NCBI RefSeq assembly: GCF_018860765.1
Contig: NZ_JAHKPV010000019.1
Coordinates: 501,972-565,971, forward strand
Origin: Marinobacter salexigens
GTDB lineage: Bacteria > Pseudomonadota > Gammaproteobacteria > Pseudomonadales > Oleiphilaceae
Direction: 5' to 3'
DNA: 64,000 bases
Below the pieces are notes generated by a model. That model was not told the DNA's origin, searched no databases, and saw nothing but the letters and a program-made list of their open reading frames with translations. Positions 22,706 through 31,895 of the stretch are shown here, one piece after another. Each line of letters opens with the position of its first letter. Position 1 is the first letter of the stretch. Both the position numbers and the translations under genes were made by a program.

Positions 22706-23767
22706 TCAGAGCAATCCATCCAGACTCATGGTTTCAATATTTTCAGTGTTGCGTTCCGGGCTCATTTTTCCGAAGAACGACTGTGGCGTGCGGTAGCCGT
22801 ACTCAGCTGTCCAGTGCTTGTCTGAGGAAAACCGAATGATGTTCTCGGCCACATAGTCGGCCAAGCGATACTTCTCCCATACTTCAATGGTGTCGTCCGC
22901 TTCTACAAAGCGGTGAATAACATCAGCTAAAATATCTGTGCGACCGAAAGTTTCCGCCGCAACCGCTTCAAGAGCCATGGAAGCGCGCATACCCGAGCGC
23001 ACACCCATAGCCGAACTGTTTTCAAGCACCTGCCAAGGATCGGGTGACTGTTCTGGACGGGTGTCCGGTAACAATAACCAAACCATCGCGCGCACAGCGT
23101 TGGGTAGCCCACCGGTTTTATCGTTATCAATACAGGTTGCGGCGCGCTCAGCTTGCGGCGCGATGTTACGTGGTATGCCTGCACGGGCACCGGAATTGGC
23201 ATCGTTCACAACCGCTTGCAAACCCGTCAGCAAACCAAGCAGAAAGGTCATTTCCTCCTGCTCGCTTTGCAGGGTTGGACACTCAAGAGGTTCTTTGGAA
23301 GGATCAAAATCGTAAGCCGCCATAGCCCTGAGGAAAGCCAACTGGCGACGTTTAGCGGTGAGTGCATACAAGCGCTTGGAACGCTCGCGGGCGTCTTTGG
23401 CAGCAGGCACATCGCCTTCGTAGTCTGCCCGCAAATAGCCGAGTTCAGCCTCCCAGGCTTCGTACTCCATACAGTTGGCCGCTAGCAGCATCAACAACGA
23501 ACCACTGGTATTCGGTGCATCGTTGATCCGCGAAAAAGAATAGAGCAAGGGGTCAATCCCTTCCCCAAGGGCGCATGCCATTTCCGGATCAGACATCTGC
23601 ATGACATATGGGGTGGCTTCACCCTCAGAGTAATTTGCCAATACAAATCCGGTCGTTTTGTAGATCGGGTGTAAAGAGCAACCGGTAAACAAAACGGCGA
23701 TTACCAGAAAAACCAGTTTATTGCGTACCGCCATCAGGCGGCTGGCATGAGTTGCCAGTGTGGACAT
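22706..23767 (-). CDS. Helical lipoprotein, candidate TRAP-associated TatT-like component
   Basis: A 353-residue protein with an N-terminal basic and hydrophobic signal (NKLVFLVIAVLFTGC), so probably a lipoprotein anchored at that Cys. The rest is strongly helical (LLMLLAANCMEYEAWEAELGYL, DARERSKRLYALTAKRRQLAFLRAM), as expected of TPR-like solenoids. It is the first gene of the three-gene TRAP operon, 74 bases before the receptor gene. In TPR-protein-associated TRAP systems (first studied in Treponema) a TPR lipoprotein binds the solute receptor. I infer the same role here from the architecture; the sequence family itself is not certain. Start at the ATG with AGGGTGA upstream rather than 15 codons earlier. 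Confidence 0.6.
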   Translation of the reverse strand: MSTLATHASRLMAVRNKLVFLVIAVLFTGCSLHPIYKTTGFVLANYSEGEATPYVMQMSDPEMACALGEGIDPLLYSFSRINDAPNTSGSLLMLLAANCMEYEAWEAELGYLRADYEGDVPAAKDARERSKRLYALTAKRRQLAFLRAMAAYDFDPSKEPLECPTLQSEQEEMTFLLGLLTGLQAVVNDANSGARAGIPRNIAPQAERAATCIDNDKTGGLPNAVRAMVWLLLPDTRPEQSPDPWQVLENSSAMGVRSGMRASMALEAVAAETFGRTDILADVIHRFVEADDTIEVWEKYRLADYVAENIIRFSSDKHWTAEYGYRTPQSFFGKMSPERNTENIETMSLDGLL

Positions 23768-23893
23768 CGTTAAATCACCCTGCTCTGAATTATTTTTATC
23801 AGCATGAAACACAGTCAGTCCTGTGATTCTGGTGGCAAGAGTGCGTTTAAAGGGGTGCTACAGAAATGGCTCGTTTGCCGAATCGCTTGTGCC

Positions 23894-23914
23894 TATCAGG
23901 CCAATGGCCTGATA
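23894..23914. promoter_or_regulatory. Perfect 9-bp hairpin in the gap between the TRAP operon and atuR
   Basis: TATCAGGCC (23894-23902) pairs with GGCCTGATA (23906-23914) around AAT. No T-run follows. It could help terminate atuR or be an operator for the TRAP operon. The remaining ~280-base gap is AT-rich and holds TGTTCGAACA near 23983 and an AGCCTG/CAGGCT hairpin at 24030-24047 with T4 after it. Confidence 0.35.
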
Positions 23915-24049
23915 TGGGAAGCCTAATTTCGGCATATTTTAAGTTAAAACAATGCGATAAGGAGAAATACAAAAACAACAATTGTTCGAACATTTTGTTA
24001 CAAACTGACGACTGGCTCTCATTATGGTCAGCCTGCACAAACAGGCTTT

Positions 24050-24697
24050 TTAGCTTAAGCCCAGCATGGCCACTACTTGATCGGTTAGGCCATCTTGAGT
24101 CAAACCGCCGCGGTCTGGGCGGTACCAAGTAACAGTCCAGCTCAATGCACCCGTTAACATACGGCGCACTATAAAGGGATCGGCAACGAGAGCGCCTTCC
24201 TGTTTCAAGCCAGTCAACACATCCAGCCACAAAGCCTCGTAAATATCTCGAAGCTTTAGCACTTCGGCTCGGGACGCTTCCGAGAGGCTACGCCATTCAA
24301 ATACCAGAACAGCCATAGCTTCTCCGGTTTGGCCGTTAATCGATTCTAGCTCGGCACTTACCAGTGCTCTCAACTTCTCCCGGTTGGAATCAGCCGAGCT
24401 CATTGCGGCCTGCATCAACGCTGTGTTCAGCCTGATCGTTTCTACCATCACCGCCTTCAATATTTCTTCTTTGGTGCGGAAATGATGAAACAAGCTTCCG
24501 GACTGAATACCAACGGCTGCCGCCAAGTCCCTCACTGTAGTGCGCTCATACCCCTTCTCACGAAAAAGGCGGGCAGCTTCCCGAAGCAGTCGTCCACGGG
24601 CACTTTCGGGATCTGAAACCAGATTTTCGGTAACGAGTGATTGGAGAATTTTGTCTTGATTCACAGGTAATTCCAGCGGCTTTGAAAGAAGCAACAT
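24050..24697 (-). CDS. atuR: TetR-family repressor of the atu cluster
   Basis: A 215-residue TetR-type regulator. The N-terminal helix-turn-helix is clear: LLREAARLFREKGYERTTV followed by VRDLAAAVGIQSGSLFHHF and TKEEIL (residues ~35-82). The C-terminal ligand domain is helical. It is divergent from atuA, and in Pseudomonas AtuR represses the atu genes by binding inverted repeats in this same intergenic region; a matching palindrome is present here. The inducer in Pseudomonas is thought to be a terpenoid pathway intermediate. Start is uncertain: the ATG used here has AGGTAG upstream, while a GTG 11 codons later has GGAA six bases upstream. Confidence 0.85.
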   Translation of the reverse strand: MLLLSKPLELPVNQDKILQSLVTENLVSDPESARGRLLREAARLFREKGYERTTVRDLAAAVGIQSGSLFHHFRTKEEILKAVMVETIRLNTALMQAAMSSADSNREKLRALVSAELESINGQTGEAMAVLVFEWRSLSEASRAEVLKLRDIYEALWLDVLTGLKQEGALVADPFIVRRMLTGALSWTVTWYRPDRGGLTQDGLTDQVVAMLGLS

Positions 24698-24723
24698 TCT
24701 ACCTAAGATTTAGCTGTTTACAA

Positions 24724-24741
24724 ACCAAGCGCTTGCTTGGT
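24724..24741. promoter_or_regulatory. Probable AtuR operator
   Basis: ACCAAGC-GCTT-GCTTGGT is a perfect 7-bp inverted repeat with a 4-base spacer, centred in the 124-base region between the divergent atuR and atuA genes. Size and symmetry suit a TetR dimer. Position relative to both genes suggests it represses both. Confidence 0.7.
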
Positions 24742-24821
24742 ATGGTCTATTTGTTGGTTAATCGTCTGCTGGCACACATTCCCTGTGCGCTCAAGCAAAC
24801 ACAGGAACAGGATGCACAAAC

Positions 24822-26618
24822 ATGACTAGCTCACCGAAGACCATCCGCATTGGTTGTTCCTCCGCATTCTGGGGTGACACCGAAACGGCCGCAGCACAAC
24901 TGGTGCACAAAGGTGACATCAACTATTTGGTTTCGGATTATTTGGCTGAAGTGACCATGTCAATCATGGCTGGCCAGAAGATGAAAGATCCCAGCCAAGG
25001 CTACGCCCGAGACTTCGTCGAAACCGTTATGGGCCCATTGCTGGGTGACATTAAAGCAAAGGGCATTCGCGTACTCACTAACGCTGGCGGCGTGAATCCA
25101 GTGGCCTGCCGCGATGCCTTGCAAGCGCTGTGCGAAAAAGCTGGCGTAGATATGAAAATTGCTCTGGTGCTTGGGGATGACCTGCTTCCACAGAAACAGG
25201 CCCTGAGCAAAGCCGGCATCACCGAAATGGCAACCGGCGAACCCATGCCCACCATGATGGTAAGCCTTAACGCCTACCTAGGAGCCTCCGGTCTAGCAGA
25301 AGCTTTGGATCAAGGCGCAGATATTGTTCTTACCGGGCGAGTGGTAGACAGTGCGTTAATACTCGCTCCTCTGGTTCACGAATTTGGCTGGGACTGGAAG
25401 GACTACGACAAACTAGCCCAAGGCAGCCTTGCCGGCCACCTGTTGGAATGTGGCGCACAATCCACCGGCGGCAACTTTACTGACTGGGAAGAGATTGCTG
25501 ACGGCTTCGCCGACATGGGCTTCCCGATAGCTGAAGTAAGCGCAGACGGTGAATTTGTTGTCACCAAGCCGGAAGGTACAGGCGGAAAGGTCAGCCGTGG
25601 CACGGTCGCAGAGCAGCTGGTTTACGAAATTGGTGATCCCCGTGCGTATTTTCTGCCAGACGTAACCTGCGATTTTACCGATGTTGAACTTATAGAAAGC
25701 GGGCAAGACCGGGTAACCGTTCGCGGTGCCCGTGGCCTGCCTCCCACCGATAGCTATAAGGTTTCAGGCACTTGGCCAGATGGCTTCAAGTGTACAGCAA
25801 CGTTCCTGCTCGCGGGCATTGATGCTCCAAAAAAGGCACAGGCAGTAGCCGAGGCCATCCTCACTAAAACATCGCGATTGTTTCAAGAACGCGGGCTACC
25901 AGATTACACCGAGACCAGCATTGAGTTGCTAGGCACTGAAACCACCTACGGCGAGCATAGTCGAGGTCAAGGTAGCCGGGAAGTCGTGGTTAAGATCAGT
26001 GCAGCCCATACAAAAAAAGCGGCGCTGGTGCTTTTCTCCCGGGAGATTGCACAAGCCGCTACCGGTATGGCTCCTGGCCTAACCGGAATAGTGGGTGGTC
26101 GACCAACAGTTTGGCCAAAAATCCGCCTCTATTCTTGTTTAGTTCCAAAGAGCGAAGTAACCGTGTCTGTTGACTTTAACAGCCAGACAACACCAGTTGA
26201 TGCCGATTCCGTTGGTGGTTTCCAGCCCGGTCTAATCAATGATCAAGCTCCAATCGAAGTCGCATCAGCCACCGATACCACCGTACCTTTGGTTGATCTG
26301 GCCTGGGCCCGCAGTGGTGATAAAGGCGACCACAGCAACATTGGTGTTATTGCTCGCAAACCTGAGTTCGTTCCTTTTATTGCAGCTGCATTGAGTGCAG
26401 AAGCTGTGGCCGAGTGGATGGAGCACACACTGAATCCGGAAACCGGCAAGGTCACTCGCTGGACGCTGCCGGGCCTGCACGCATTCAACTTCCTGCTGGA
26501 GCACAGTCTGGGCGGAGGTGGCGTTGCCAGCCTGCGCATTGATCCGCAAGGTAAGGCGTTTGCACAGCAACTATTGGAATTTCCGGTGCCGGTGCCTGCT
26601 GGGCTGGTTCGTTCCTGA
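24822..26618 (+). CDS. atuA: AtuA, DUF1446-family protein of acyclic terpene utilisation
   Basis: A 598-residue cytoplasmic protein. The N-terminal ~450 residues are the AtuA/DUF1446 domain: [51 protein letters not shown] and [18 protein letters not shown]. The C-terminal ~120 residues match the AtuA-associated ferredoxin-fold-like module ([25 protein letters not shown]). Its reaction is not established; it is required for growth on acyclic terpenes in Pseudomonas and is always first in the atu operon. ATG preceded by AGGA at nine bases. The repeat element R1 separates it from atuB. Confidence 0.92.
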   Translation: MTSSPKTIRIGCSSAFWGDTETAAAQLVHKGDINYLVSDYLAEVTMSIMAGQKMKDPSQGYARDFVETVMGPLLGDIKAKGIRVLTNAGGVNPVACRDALQALCEKAGVDMKIALVLGDDLLPQKQALSKAGITEMATGEPMPTMMVSLNAYLGASGLAEALDQGADIVLTGRVVDSALILAPLVHEFGWDWKDYDKLAQGSLAGHLLECGAQSTGGNFTDWEEIADGFADMGFPIAEVSADGEFVVTKPEGTGGKVSRGTVAEQLVYEIGDPRAYFLPDVTCDFTDVELIESGQDRVTVRGARGLPPTDSYKVSGTWPDGFKCTATFLLAGIDAPKKAQAVAEAILTKTSRLFQERGLPDYTETSIELLGTETTYGEHSRGQGSREVVVKISAAHTKKAALVLFSREIAQAATGMAPGLTGIVGGRPTVWPKIRLYSCLVPKSEVTVSVDFNSQTTPVDADSVGGFQPGLINDQAPIEVASATDTTVPLVDLAWARSGDKGDHSNIGVIARKPEFVPFIAAALSAEAVAEWMEHTLNPETGKVTRWTLPGLHAFNFLLEHSLGGGGVASLRIDPQGKAFAQQLLEFPVPVPAGLVRS

Positions 26619-26634
26619 TTCTATGGACCATGCA

Positions 26635-26738
26635 CTCTGGCTGGCCGTCCCTCCTGGGACACGCCGTAAATACGTCCCTGTAGGCTTGGCCGCAGCATCC
26701 ATGCTGCCCACAGTCCCGGGAGGGACGGCCACCCAGAG
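26635..26738. repeat. Long-stem repeat element R1 (between atuA and atuB)
   Basis: Outer arms 26635-26660 and 26713-26738 pair at 24 of 26 positions. The core holds a small hairpin TACGTCCCTGTA and a second hairpin GCAGCATCCATGCTGC, joined by GGCTTGGCC. Core order and spacing match the five other copies (R2-R6), but the arms share no sequence with them. Confidence 0.9.
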
Positions 26739-26768
26739 CGCTCATACATTGAGCAAGGTTATTAAACT

Positions 26769-27635
26769 ATGAGTTATCAATCCGTTTTTCACCCTGACCT
26801 GTTCAAGGGTCACGTATTTATCGTGACCGGGGGCGGCTCCGGCATCGGACGCTGCACCGCGCACGAACTGGCTGCCCTAGGCGCCAAAGTTGCGCTGGTG
26901 GGTCGCAAAGTCGAAAAAGTTGAAGCCGTAAAAGCAGAAATTCTTGAAGACGGTGGCGTTGCCTCGGCTCACGTATGCGATATCCGCGAAGAAGAGTCTG
27001 TAAAAGCCACAGTCAAAGCGATTATCGCAGAGCATGGCGGCCTGAACGGCGTCGTTAACAATGCTGGCGGCCAGTTCCCTTCTCCTCTGGCGGGCATCAA
27101 CCAGAAAGGTTGGGAGACTGTGGTTCGCACCAATCTCACCGGTGGTTTTTTGATGGCGCGAGAGGCCTATACGCAGGCACTTTCGAAAACCGGCGGCGCC
27201 ATCGTGAATATCGTGGCCGACATGTGGGGCGGTATGCCGGGCATGGGGCACTCGGGTGCCGCAAGAGCTGGCATGGTGAATTTCACCCAGACAGCCGCTG
27301 TGGAATGGGGCACCTCTGGCGTTCGCGTGAATGCGGTTGCTCCGGGCTGGATTGCCTCCAGCGGCATGGATAACTACCCCGAGCACATGAAACAGTGGAT
27401 TCGTAGCCTTGGGGACAATGTGCCAATAAAACGCATGGGCACCGAGTCGGAAATAAGTTCGGCCATCTGTTTTTTATTAAGTCCAGGCGCTTCGTTTATC
27501 AGCGGCGATTGCTTGCGAATTGATGGTGCAGCATCTCAGGGCGGTCGCGTATGGCCGTTCCCGAAGGCAAAGAACAACGAGCCGTACAACGGTTTTCATC
27601 GAGCAGTCGCGCCCAAAGTGTTAAGCGAGGATTGA
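26769..27635 (+). CDS. atuB: AtuB, short-chain dehydrogenase/reductase
   Basis: A 288-residue SDR with the Rossmann motif TGGGSGIGR and the NNAGG motif. The usual catalytic YxxxK is replaced by HSGAARAG, the arrangement of the peroxisomal trans-2-enoyl-CoA/2,4-dienoyl-CoA reductase branch, so it may act on an enoyl-CoA rather than an alcohol. Its exact step in citronellol or geraniol breakdown is not settled. It lies after R1 and nine bases before atuC. The N-terminus (SYQSVFHPDLFKGHVFIVTGG) supports the ATG chosen. Confidence 0.88.
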   Translation: MSYQSVFHPDLFKGHVFIVTGGGSGIGRCTAHELAALGAKVALVGRKVEKVEAVKAEILEDGGVASAHVCDIREEESVKATVKAIIAEHGGLNGVVNNAGGQFPSPLAGINQKGWETVVRTNLTGGFLMAREAYTQALSKTGGAIVNIVADMWGGMPGMGHSGAARAGMVNFTQTAAVEWGTSGVRVNAVAPGWIASSGMDNYPEHMKQWIRSLGDNVPIKRMGTESEISSAICFLLSPGASFISGDCLRIDGAASQGGRVWPFPKAKNNEPYNGFHRAVAPKVLSED

Positions 27636-27644
27636 GGAGTTTTT

Positions 27645-29261
27645 ATGCAAACACTGGAAACCAGCGTTAACCCGCAATCCGACGAGTTTCGTGTCAACAC
27701 CGAAGCCATGAACGGTCATATTCAGATCTTCCGAAATGTGGAACAAAAGGTTCTGGATCTTGCCGAAGCCGCACGGGAGAAGTTCACCAAACGCGGAAAG
27801 CTGCTCCCCCGGGATCGCATTAACCGTTTGCTCGATCGCGGCACTCCGTTTCTGGAACTGTGTTCACTCGCTGGCTACAAGATGCACGATGACAAAGACG
27901 GCAGCATGGCTGGCGGCAACATCATCGCCGGTATCGGCACCGTAAGTGGCATCCGCTGCCTCGTGGTCGCCAGTAACAGCGCGATTAAAGGCGGCACCAT
28001 TACTCCGGCCGGCCTAGACAAGACCCTGCGCCTGCAACAGATCGCCAAGGAAAACAAGCTACCGGTTGTGTCTCTATCCGAGAGCGGCGGCGCCAACCTG
28101 AACTACGCCACCGATATTTTTGTTCAAGGCGCACGTGGTTTCGCCAATCAGGCACGCATGTCGGCGGCCGGGCTGCCACAGGTCACCGTGGTTCACGGCA
28201 ACGCCACCGCTGGCGGTGCCTATCAGCCCGGCTTGTCGGATTACGTAATCGCGATCCGCGGCAAAGCCAAGATGTTCCTCGCTGGCCCTCCCTTGCTGAA
28301 GGCGGCGACCGGTGAAATAGCGGGCGACGAAGAGCTTGGCGGCGCAGAAATGCACGCTCAGGTTGCCGGTACCGTTGAATATCTAGCCGAAGACGACGCA
28401 GACGGCATACGCCAAGCTAGAAATATCATGGAAGCTTTGCCGTGGAATGAGCAGCTTCCGCCGCAGCGCGAACTGACATGGGACGAGCCCTTATACCCTG
28501 AGGAAGAGCTGTTGGGTGTGATCCCTTCAGACTCGAAAAAACCTTACGACGTGCGTGAAATCCTCGCACGAATTGCCGACGGCTCAAAGTTCATGGATTT
28601 CAAAAACGAGTTCGATGACCAAACCGTGTGCGGAACCATACGAATTGAAGGTCATTCCGTTGGCATCATCGGCAACAACGGCCCGATCACCCCGGCCGGT
28701 AGCGCGAAAGCGGCTCAGTTCATCCAACTCTGCGATCAGGCTGGTACACCTCTGCTCTTCTTGCACAACACTACGGGGTTCATGGTGGGTACGCACTCGG
28801 AGCAGAACGGCATCATCAAGCACGGTTCGAAAATGATTCAGGCTGTTGCTAACTGCCGGGTGCCGAAAGTCGCAATTGTGATCGGCGGTTCCTATGGTGC
28901 AGGTAACTATGCCATGTGTGGTCGCGGTCTTGATCCGAGGTTCATCTTCGCTTGGCCCAATAGCCGAACTGCGGTTATGGGCCCAGCCCAAGCTGGCAAG
29001 GTGATGCGTATTGTGGCGGAGGACAAGCAGCGCCGCAGTGGTATCGAGCCGGATCCAAAAACTCTGGAGTTTCTGGAGCAGGCCACAGCGAAAAAACTGG
29101 AGGACGGTTCCACTGCCCTGTTCGGTACTGCACGGCTATGGGATGACGGCCTGATCGATCCACGAGATACCCGGCGCGTAGTCGCACTGGTTCTCGATGT
29201 GTGCCGCGAAGCCGAAATCCGCCAGTTGCGGCCCAATACATTTGGCGTGGCCCGCCTCTAG
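27645..29261 (+). CDS. atuC: Geranyl-CoA carboxylase beta (carboxyltransferase) subunit
   Basis: A 538-residue acyl-CoA carboxyltransferase. It has the two crotonase-fold halves typical of the family: N half with RGKLLPRDRINRLLDRGTPFLEL, SESGGANL and HGNATAGGAYQPGLSDY; C half with IIGNNGPITPAGSAKAAQFIQLC, FLHNTTGFMVG and VIGGSYGAGNYAMCGRG. With the biotin subunit AtuF it carboxylates cis-geranyl-CoA to isohexenylglutaconyl-CoA. It resembles methylcrotonyl-CoA carboxylase subunits such as LiuB; the assignment to the geranyl enzyme rests on the cluster. GAGGAG five bases before the ATG. Confidence 0.93.
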   Translation: MQTLETSVNPQSDEFRVNTEAMNGHIQIFRNVEQKVLDLAEAAREKFTKRGKLLPRDRINRLLDRGTPFLELCSLAGYKMHDDKDGSMAGGNIIAGIGTVSGIRCLVVASNSAIKGGTITPAGLDKTLRLQQIAKENKLPVVSLSESGGANLNYATDIFVQGARGFANQARMSAAGLPQVTVVHGNATAGGAYQPGLSDYVIAIRGKAKMFLAGPPLLKAATGEIAGDEELGGAEMHAQVAGTVEYLAEDDADGIRQARNIMEALPWNEQLPPQRELTWDEPLYPEEELLGVIPSDSKKPYDVREILARIADGSKFMDFKNEFDDQTVCGTIRIEGHSVGIIGNNGPITPAGSAKAAQFIQLCDQAGTPLLFLHNTTGFMVGTHSEQNGIIKHGSKMIQAVANCRVPKVAIVIGGSYGAGNYAMCGRGLDPRFIFAWPNSRTAVMGPAQAGKVMRIVAEDKQRRSGIEPDPKTLEFLEQATAKKLEDGSTALFGTARLWDDGLIDPRDTRRVVALVLDVCREAEIRQLRPNTFGVARL

Positions 29262-29281
29262 AGGCTTGGGCAATGGTGTAT

Positions 29282-29392
29282 GGAACCGGGCCGAAGCACC
29301 TCCCAAAAAACGCCCGTAAATACATCCCTGTAGGGCTCGGTCGCGCCATCCATGGCGCTCCACGTTTTTGGGAGGTGCTTCGGCCCGGTTCC
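29282..29392. repeat. Long-stem repeat element R2 (between atuC and atuD)
   Basis: Arms 29282-29312 and 29363-29392 are complementary over 30 positions with one bulged A. They end against the core in an A-run and a T-run. The core contains TACATCCCTGTA and GCGCCATCCATGGCGC. The 70-odd bases from its end to the atuD ribosome site hold no other feature. Confidence 0.92.
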
Positions 29393-29556
29393 GGCCAACC
29401 AAGAGTTATCTCACAGCAGCAATACAGAAGCTCAAAATAGTTAACAGGTAGCAAAGAACTAGCAGACACAAGCGGGTGTGGGGCAGACCTGCAACCCAAG
29501 TTAGCGAACCTGCACCCATAGGTGTAGATGAGACCCAAATGGCAGGAGAACAAAGC

Positions 29557-30717
29557 GTGAAATTCACAGCCGAACATGAAGCCCTGAGAAAAACCGTCCG
29601 CGATTTCGTGCAGAAGGAAATTAACCCCCATTGCGACGAATGGGAAGAAGCTGGCCAGTTCCCCATTCACGAACTGTTCAAAAAACTGGGTAACCTTGGC
29701 CTACTGGGCATCCAGAAGCCCGAAGAATACGGCGGCATGGGGCTCGACTACAGCTACAACCTCGTAGCAGCTGAAGAGCTGGGCATGGCCAACTGCGGCG
29801 GCGTACCCTTGGCAATTGGCGTTCAGACAGACATGTGCACGCCTGCTATCGCCCGCTTCGGTTCTGACGAACTAAAACGTACCTTTCTAGCACCTGCGAT
29901 AGCCGGTGACATGGTGGGTTGCATTGGTGTGAGCGAGGTAGGTGCCGGTTCCGATGTGGCTGGTTTGAAAACCACCGCAAAGAAAGACGGTGACGATTAC
30001 ATCATCAACGGCTCCAAAATGTGGATCACCAACAGCCCTCAGGCAGACTTCATTTGCCTGCTGGCCAATACGAGTGATGACAAGCCGCATAAAAACAAAT
30101 CACTGATCGTAGTTCCTATGAACACTCCGGGGATAACCTTCAGCCCGCATTTGAACAAACTAGGCATGCGTTCTTCCGAAACTGCCCAGATTTTCTTCGA
30201 CGATGTGCGCGTTCCCCAGCGCTATCGCATTGGAGCCGAAGGGACTGGCTTCATGATGCAAATGCTGCAATTCCAAGAAGAGCGTCTCTGGGGTGCTGCG
30301 AACGTTATCAAAGCGTTGGAAAACTGCATTGACCAGACCATTGAGTACTGCCGCGAGCGCAAAACCTTCGGTACACCACTAATCGACAACCAGGTGATTC
30401 ACTTCCGCTTGGCCGAGTTACAGACCGAAGTAGAAGCACTGCGAGCTTTAACTTACAAGGCATGTGAACTGCACATTGAAGGCAAAGACGTAACCAAACT
30501 TGCCTCCATGGCCAAGCTGAAAGCTGGCCGTCTGGGCCGTGAAGTGACCGACAGCTGCCTGCAGTACTGGGGCGGTAACGGCTTCATGTGGGACAACCCG
30601 GCTTCCCGTGCCTTCCGTGATGTGCGATTGGTGTCTATCGGCGGTGGTGCTGACGAAATCATGTTGGGGATCATTTGCAAGCTTATGGGCACCTTGCCTG
30701 GCAAGCGCAAAGGCTGA
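29557..30717 (+). CDS. atuD: Citronellyl-CoA dehydrogenase (acyl-CoA dehydrogenase family)
   Basis: A 386-residue FAD enzyme that in Pseudomonas oxidises citronellyl-CoA to geranyl-CoA. Family signatures: GCIGVSEVGAGSDVAGLKT, GSKMWITNSPQADF, FQEERLWGAANVI, YCRERKTFGTPLI, and the C-terminal catalytic-loop region LQYWGGNGFMWDNPASRAFRDVR. The chosen start is GTG 29557 (MKFTAEHEALRKTV), with GGAGA seven bases upstream; an ATG 18 bases earlier is possible but its ribosome site is poorer. The gene is flanked on both sides by long-stem repeats (R2 and R3), so its message segment could be set apart from the rest of the operon. Confidence 0.9.
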   Translation: MKFTAEHEALRKTVRDFVQKEINPHCDEWEEAGQFPIHELFKKLGNLGLLGIQKPEEYGGMGLDYSYNLVAAEELGMANCGGVPLAIGVQTDMCTPAIARFGSDELKRTFLAPAIAGDMVGCIGVSEVGAGSDVAGLKTTAKKDGDDYIINGSKMWITNSPQADFICLLANTSDDKPHKNKSLIVVPMNTPGITFSPHLNKLGMRSSETAQIFFDDVRVPQRYRIGAEGTGFMMQMLQFQEERLWGAANVIKALENCIDQTIEYCRERKTFGTPLIDNQVIHFRLAELQTEVEALRALTYKACELHIEGKDVTKLASMAKLKAGRLGREVTDSCLQYWGGNGFMWDNPASRAFRDVRLVSIGGGADEIMLGIICKLMGTLPGKRKG

Positions 30718-30731
30718 AGCTTGGTGCCAGA

Positions 30732-30842
30732 CCGGCAGCCCGGTTGAACTCTTCAGGACACGCCCGCGAGTACGTCCTTGTAGGGCTCGATCGGGCCATC
30801 CATGGCCCTCAACGGTCCTGAAGAGTTCAACCGGGCTACCGG
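30732..30842. repeat. Long-stem repeat element R3 (between atuD and atuE)
   Basis: Arms 30732-30759 and 30815-30842 match at 27 of 28 positions. The core contains TACGTCCTTGTA and GGGCCATCCATGGCCC. It starts 15 bases after the atuD stop and ends shortly before the atuE ribosome site. Confidence 0.92.
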
Positions 30843-30870
30843 CCCCAAATAATGTTCGTGGAGTCTATCA

Positions 30871-31689
30871 ATGCAAACCTTGCCTCATTGCGAAACACTG
30901 CTTCTGAAAAAACAAGGGCCAGTCCTGCACGTCACCATCAACCGGCCAGAGTCCCGGAACGCCATGAGCCTGCAAATGGTGGCAGAGCTGTCGACAATTT
31001 TTACCGAAGTGGAATCCGATTCCAGCATACGCGCCGTGGTCATTCGCGGCTCAGGCGGTCACTTCTGCGCAGGAGGTGATATCAAAGACATGGCCGGAGC
31101 CCGCAATCAAGATGCTGGCGAAGGCGAAACCGACCCCTTCTACCGATTAAACCGAGCCTTCGGACAGATGCTTCAGCAAGTGAACGAATCGTCGAAAGTG
31201 GTCGTTGCCGTAACCGAAGGAGCCATCATGGGCGGCGGTTTTGGTTTGGCCTGTATCTCAGACGTTGCCATCGCAGGGCCGACCGCCAAGTTCGGCATGC
31301 CCGAGACCTCCCTCGGCATCATTCCTGCCCAAATTGCGCCGTTTGTAGTGGAGCGCATCGGCCTGACCCAGGCTCGTCGACTTGCACTGCTTGGTTTGCG
31401 AATTGGAGCCGCCGAAGCCTGCGCATTGGGTATTGTTCATCAGGCCGCTGCCTCCGATGAAGAATTAAACGAAATGTTGGCTCAAGCACTGGATCGCATT
31501 CGCCACTGCGCCCCCAACGCCACTGCAGAAACCAAAGCCCTGCTACACCGGGTTGGCCACGAATCCATGGGAGGCTTGCTCGATAGCGCTGCAGATATCT
31601 TCGCAAAAGCTGTCCGGGGCAGCGAAGGCGCAGAAGGCACCATGGCATTCATGCAGAAGCGCCCACCAGCCTGGACAGACACGAAATAA
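30871..31689 (+). CDS. atuE: Isohexenylglutaconyl-CoA hydratase (enoyl-CoA hydratase family)
   Basis: A 272-residue crotonase-fold enzyme. Motifs: VTINRPESRNAMSLQM, SGGHFCAGGDIKDMAG (first oxyanion-hole segment) and VTEGAIMGGGFGLACISDVAIAG with the second oxyanion glycines, followed by FGMPETSLGIIPAQ with the Glu expected of hydratases. In the atu pathway it hydrates the AtuC/AtuF product to 3-hydroxy-3-isohexenylglutaryl-CoA. GGAG seven bases before the ATG. It sits between R3 and R4. Confidence 0.9.
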   Translation: MQTLPHCETLLLKKQGPVLHVTINRPESRNAMSLQMVAELSTIFTEVESDSSIRAVVIRGSGGHFCAGGDIKDMAGARNQDAGEGETDPFYRLNRAFGQMLQQVNESSKVVVAVTEGAIMGGGFGLACISDVAIAGPTAKFGMPETSLGIIPAQIAPFVVERIGLTQARRLALLGLRIGAAEACALGIVHQAAASDEELNEMLAQALDRIRHCAPNATAETKALLHRVGHESMGGLLDSAADIFAKAVRGSEGAEGTMAFMQKRPPAWTDTK

Positions 31690-31777
31690 TTCAGAGGGAG
31701 TGAGAGCCGGTGGATGCGGTTTCAGGAAATGTCGTCGGCCACTCGCGATCAGGCATACCGTTTCGAATGATTGCGGA

Positions 31778-31895
31778 GCGAGTAAGGGACGATAAAGGTC
31801 TCCAGAAAATGTTGGAGGCCAAGGATGGCCGGAAACAAGCGCACATAGATGTGCTCGTAGCGGTTTTCTGGAGACCTTTATCATCCCTTGCTTGC
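31778..31895. repeat. Long-stem repeat element R4 (between atuE and atuF), inverted core
   Basis: Arms 31778-31809 and 31864-31895 match at 29 of 32 positions, the longest stem of the set. The core is in the opposite orientation to R1-R3: read on the minus strand it gives GCACATCTATGTGC and then GGCCATCCTTGGCC. The last bases lie 30 bases before atuF. Confidence 0.92.

Noticed and set aside
23847..24230. Minus-strand open frame of 127 codons overlapping the end of atuR
   Set aside because: It runs in another frame through atuR and then into AT-rich intergenic sequence, with no ribosome site or family features.
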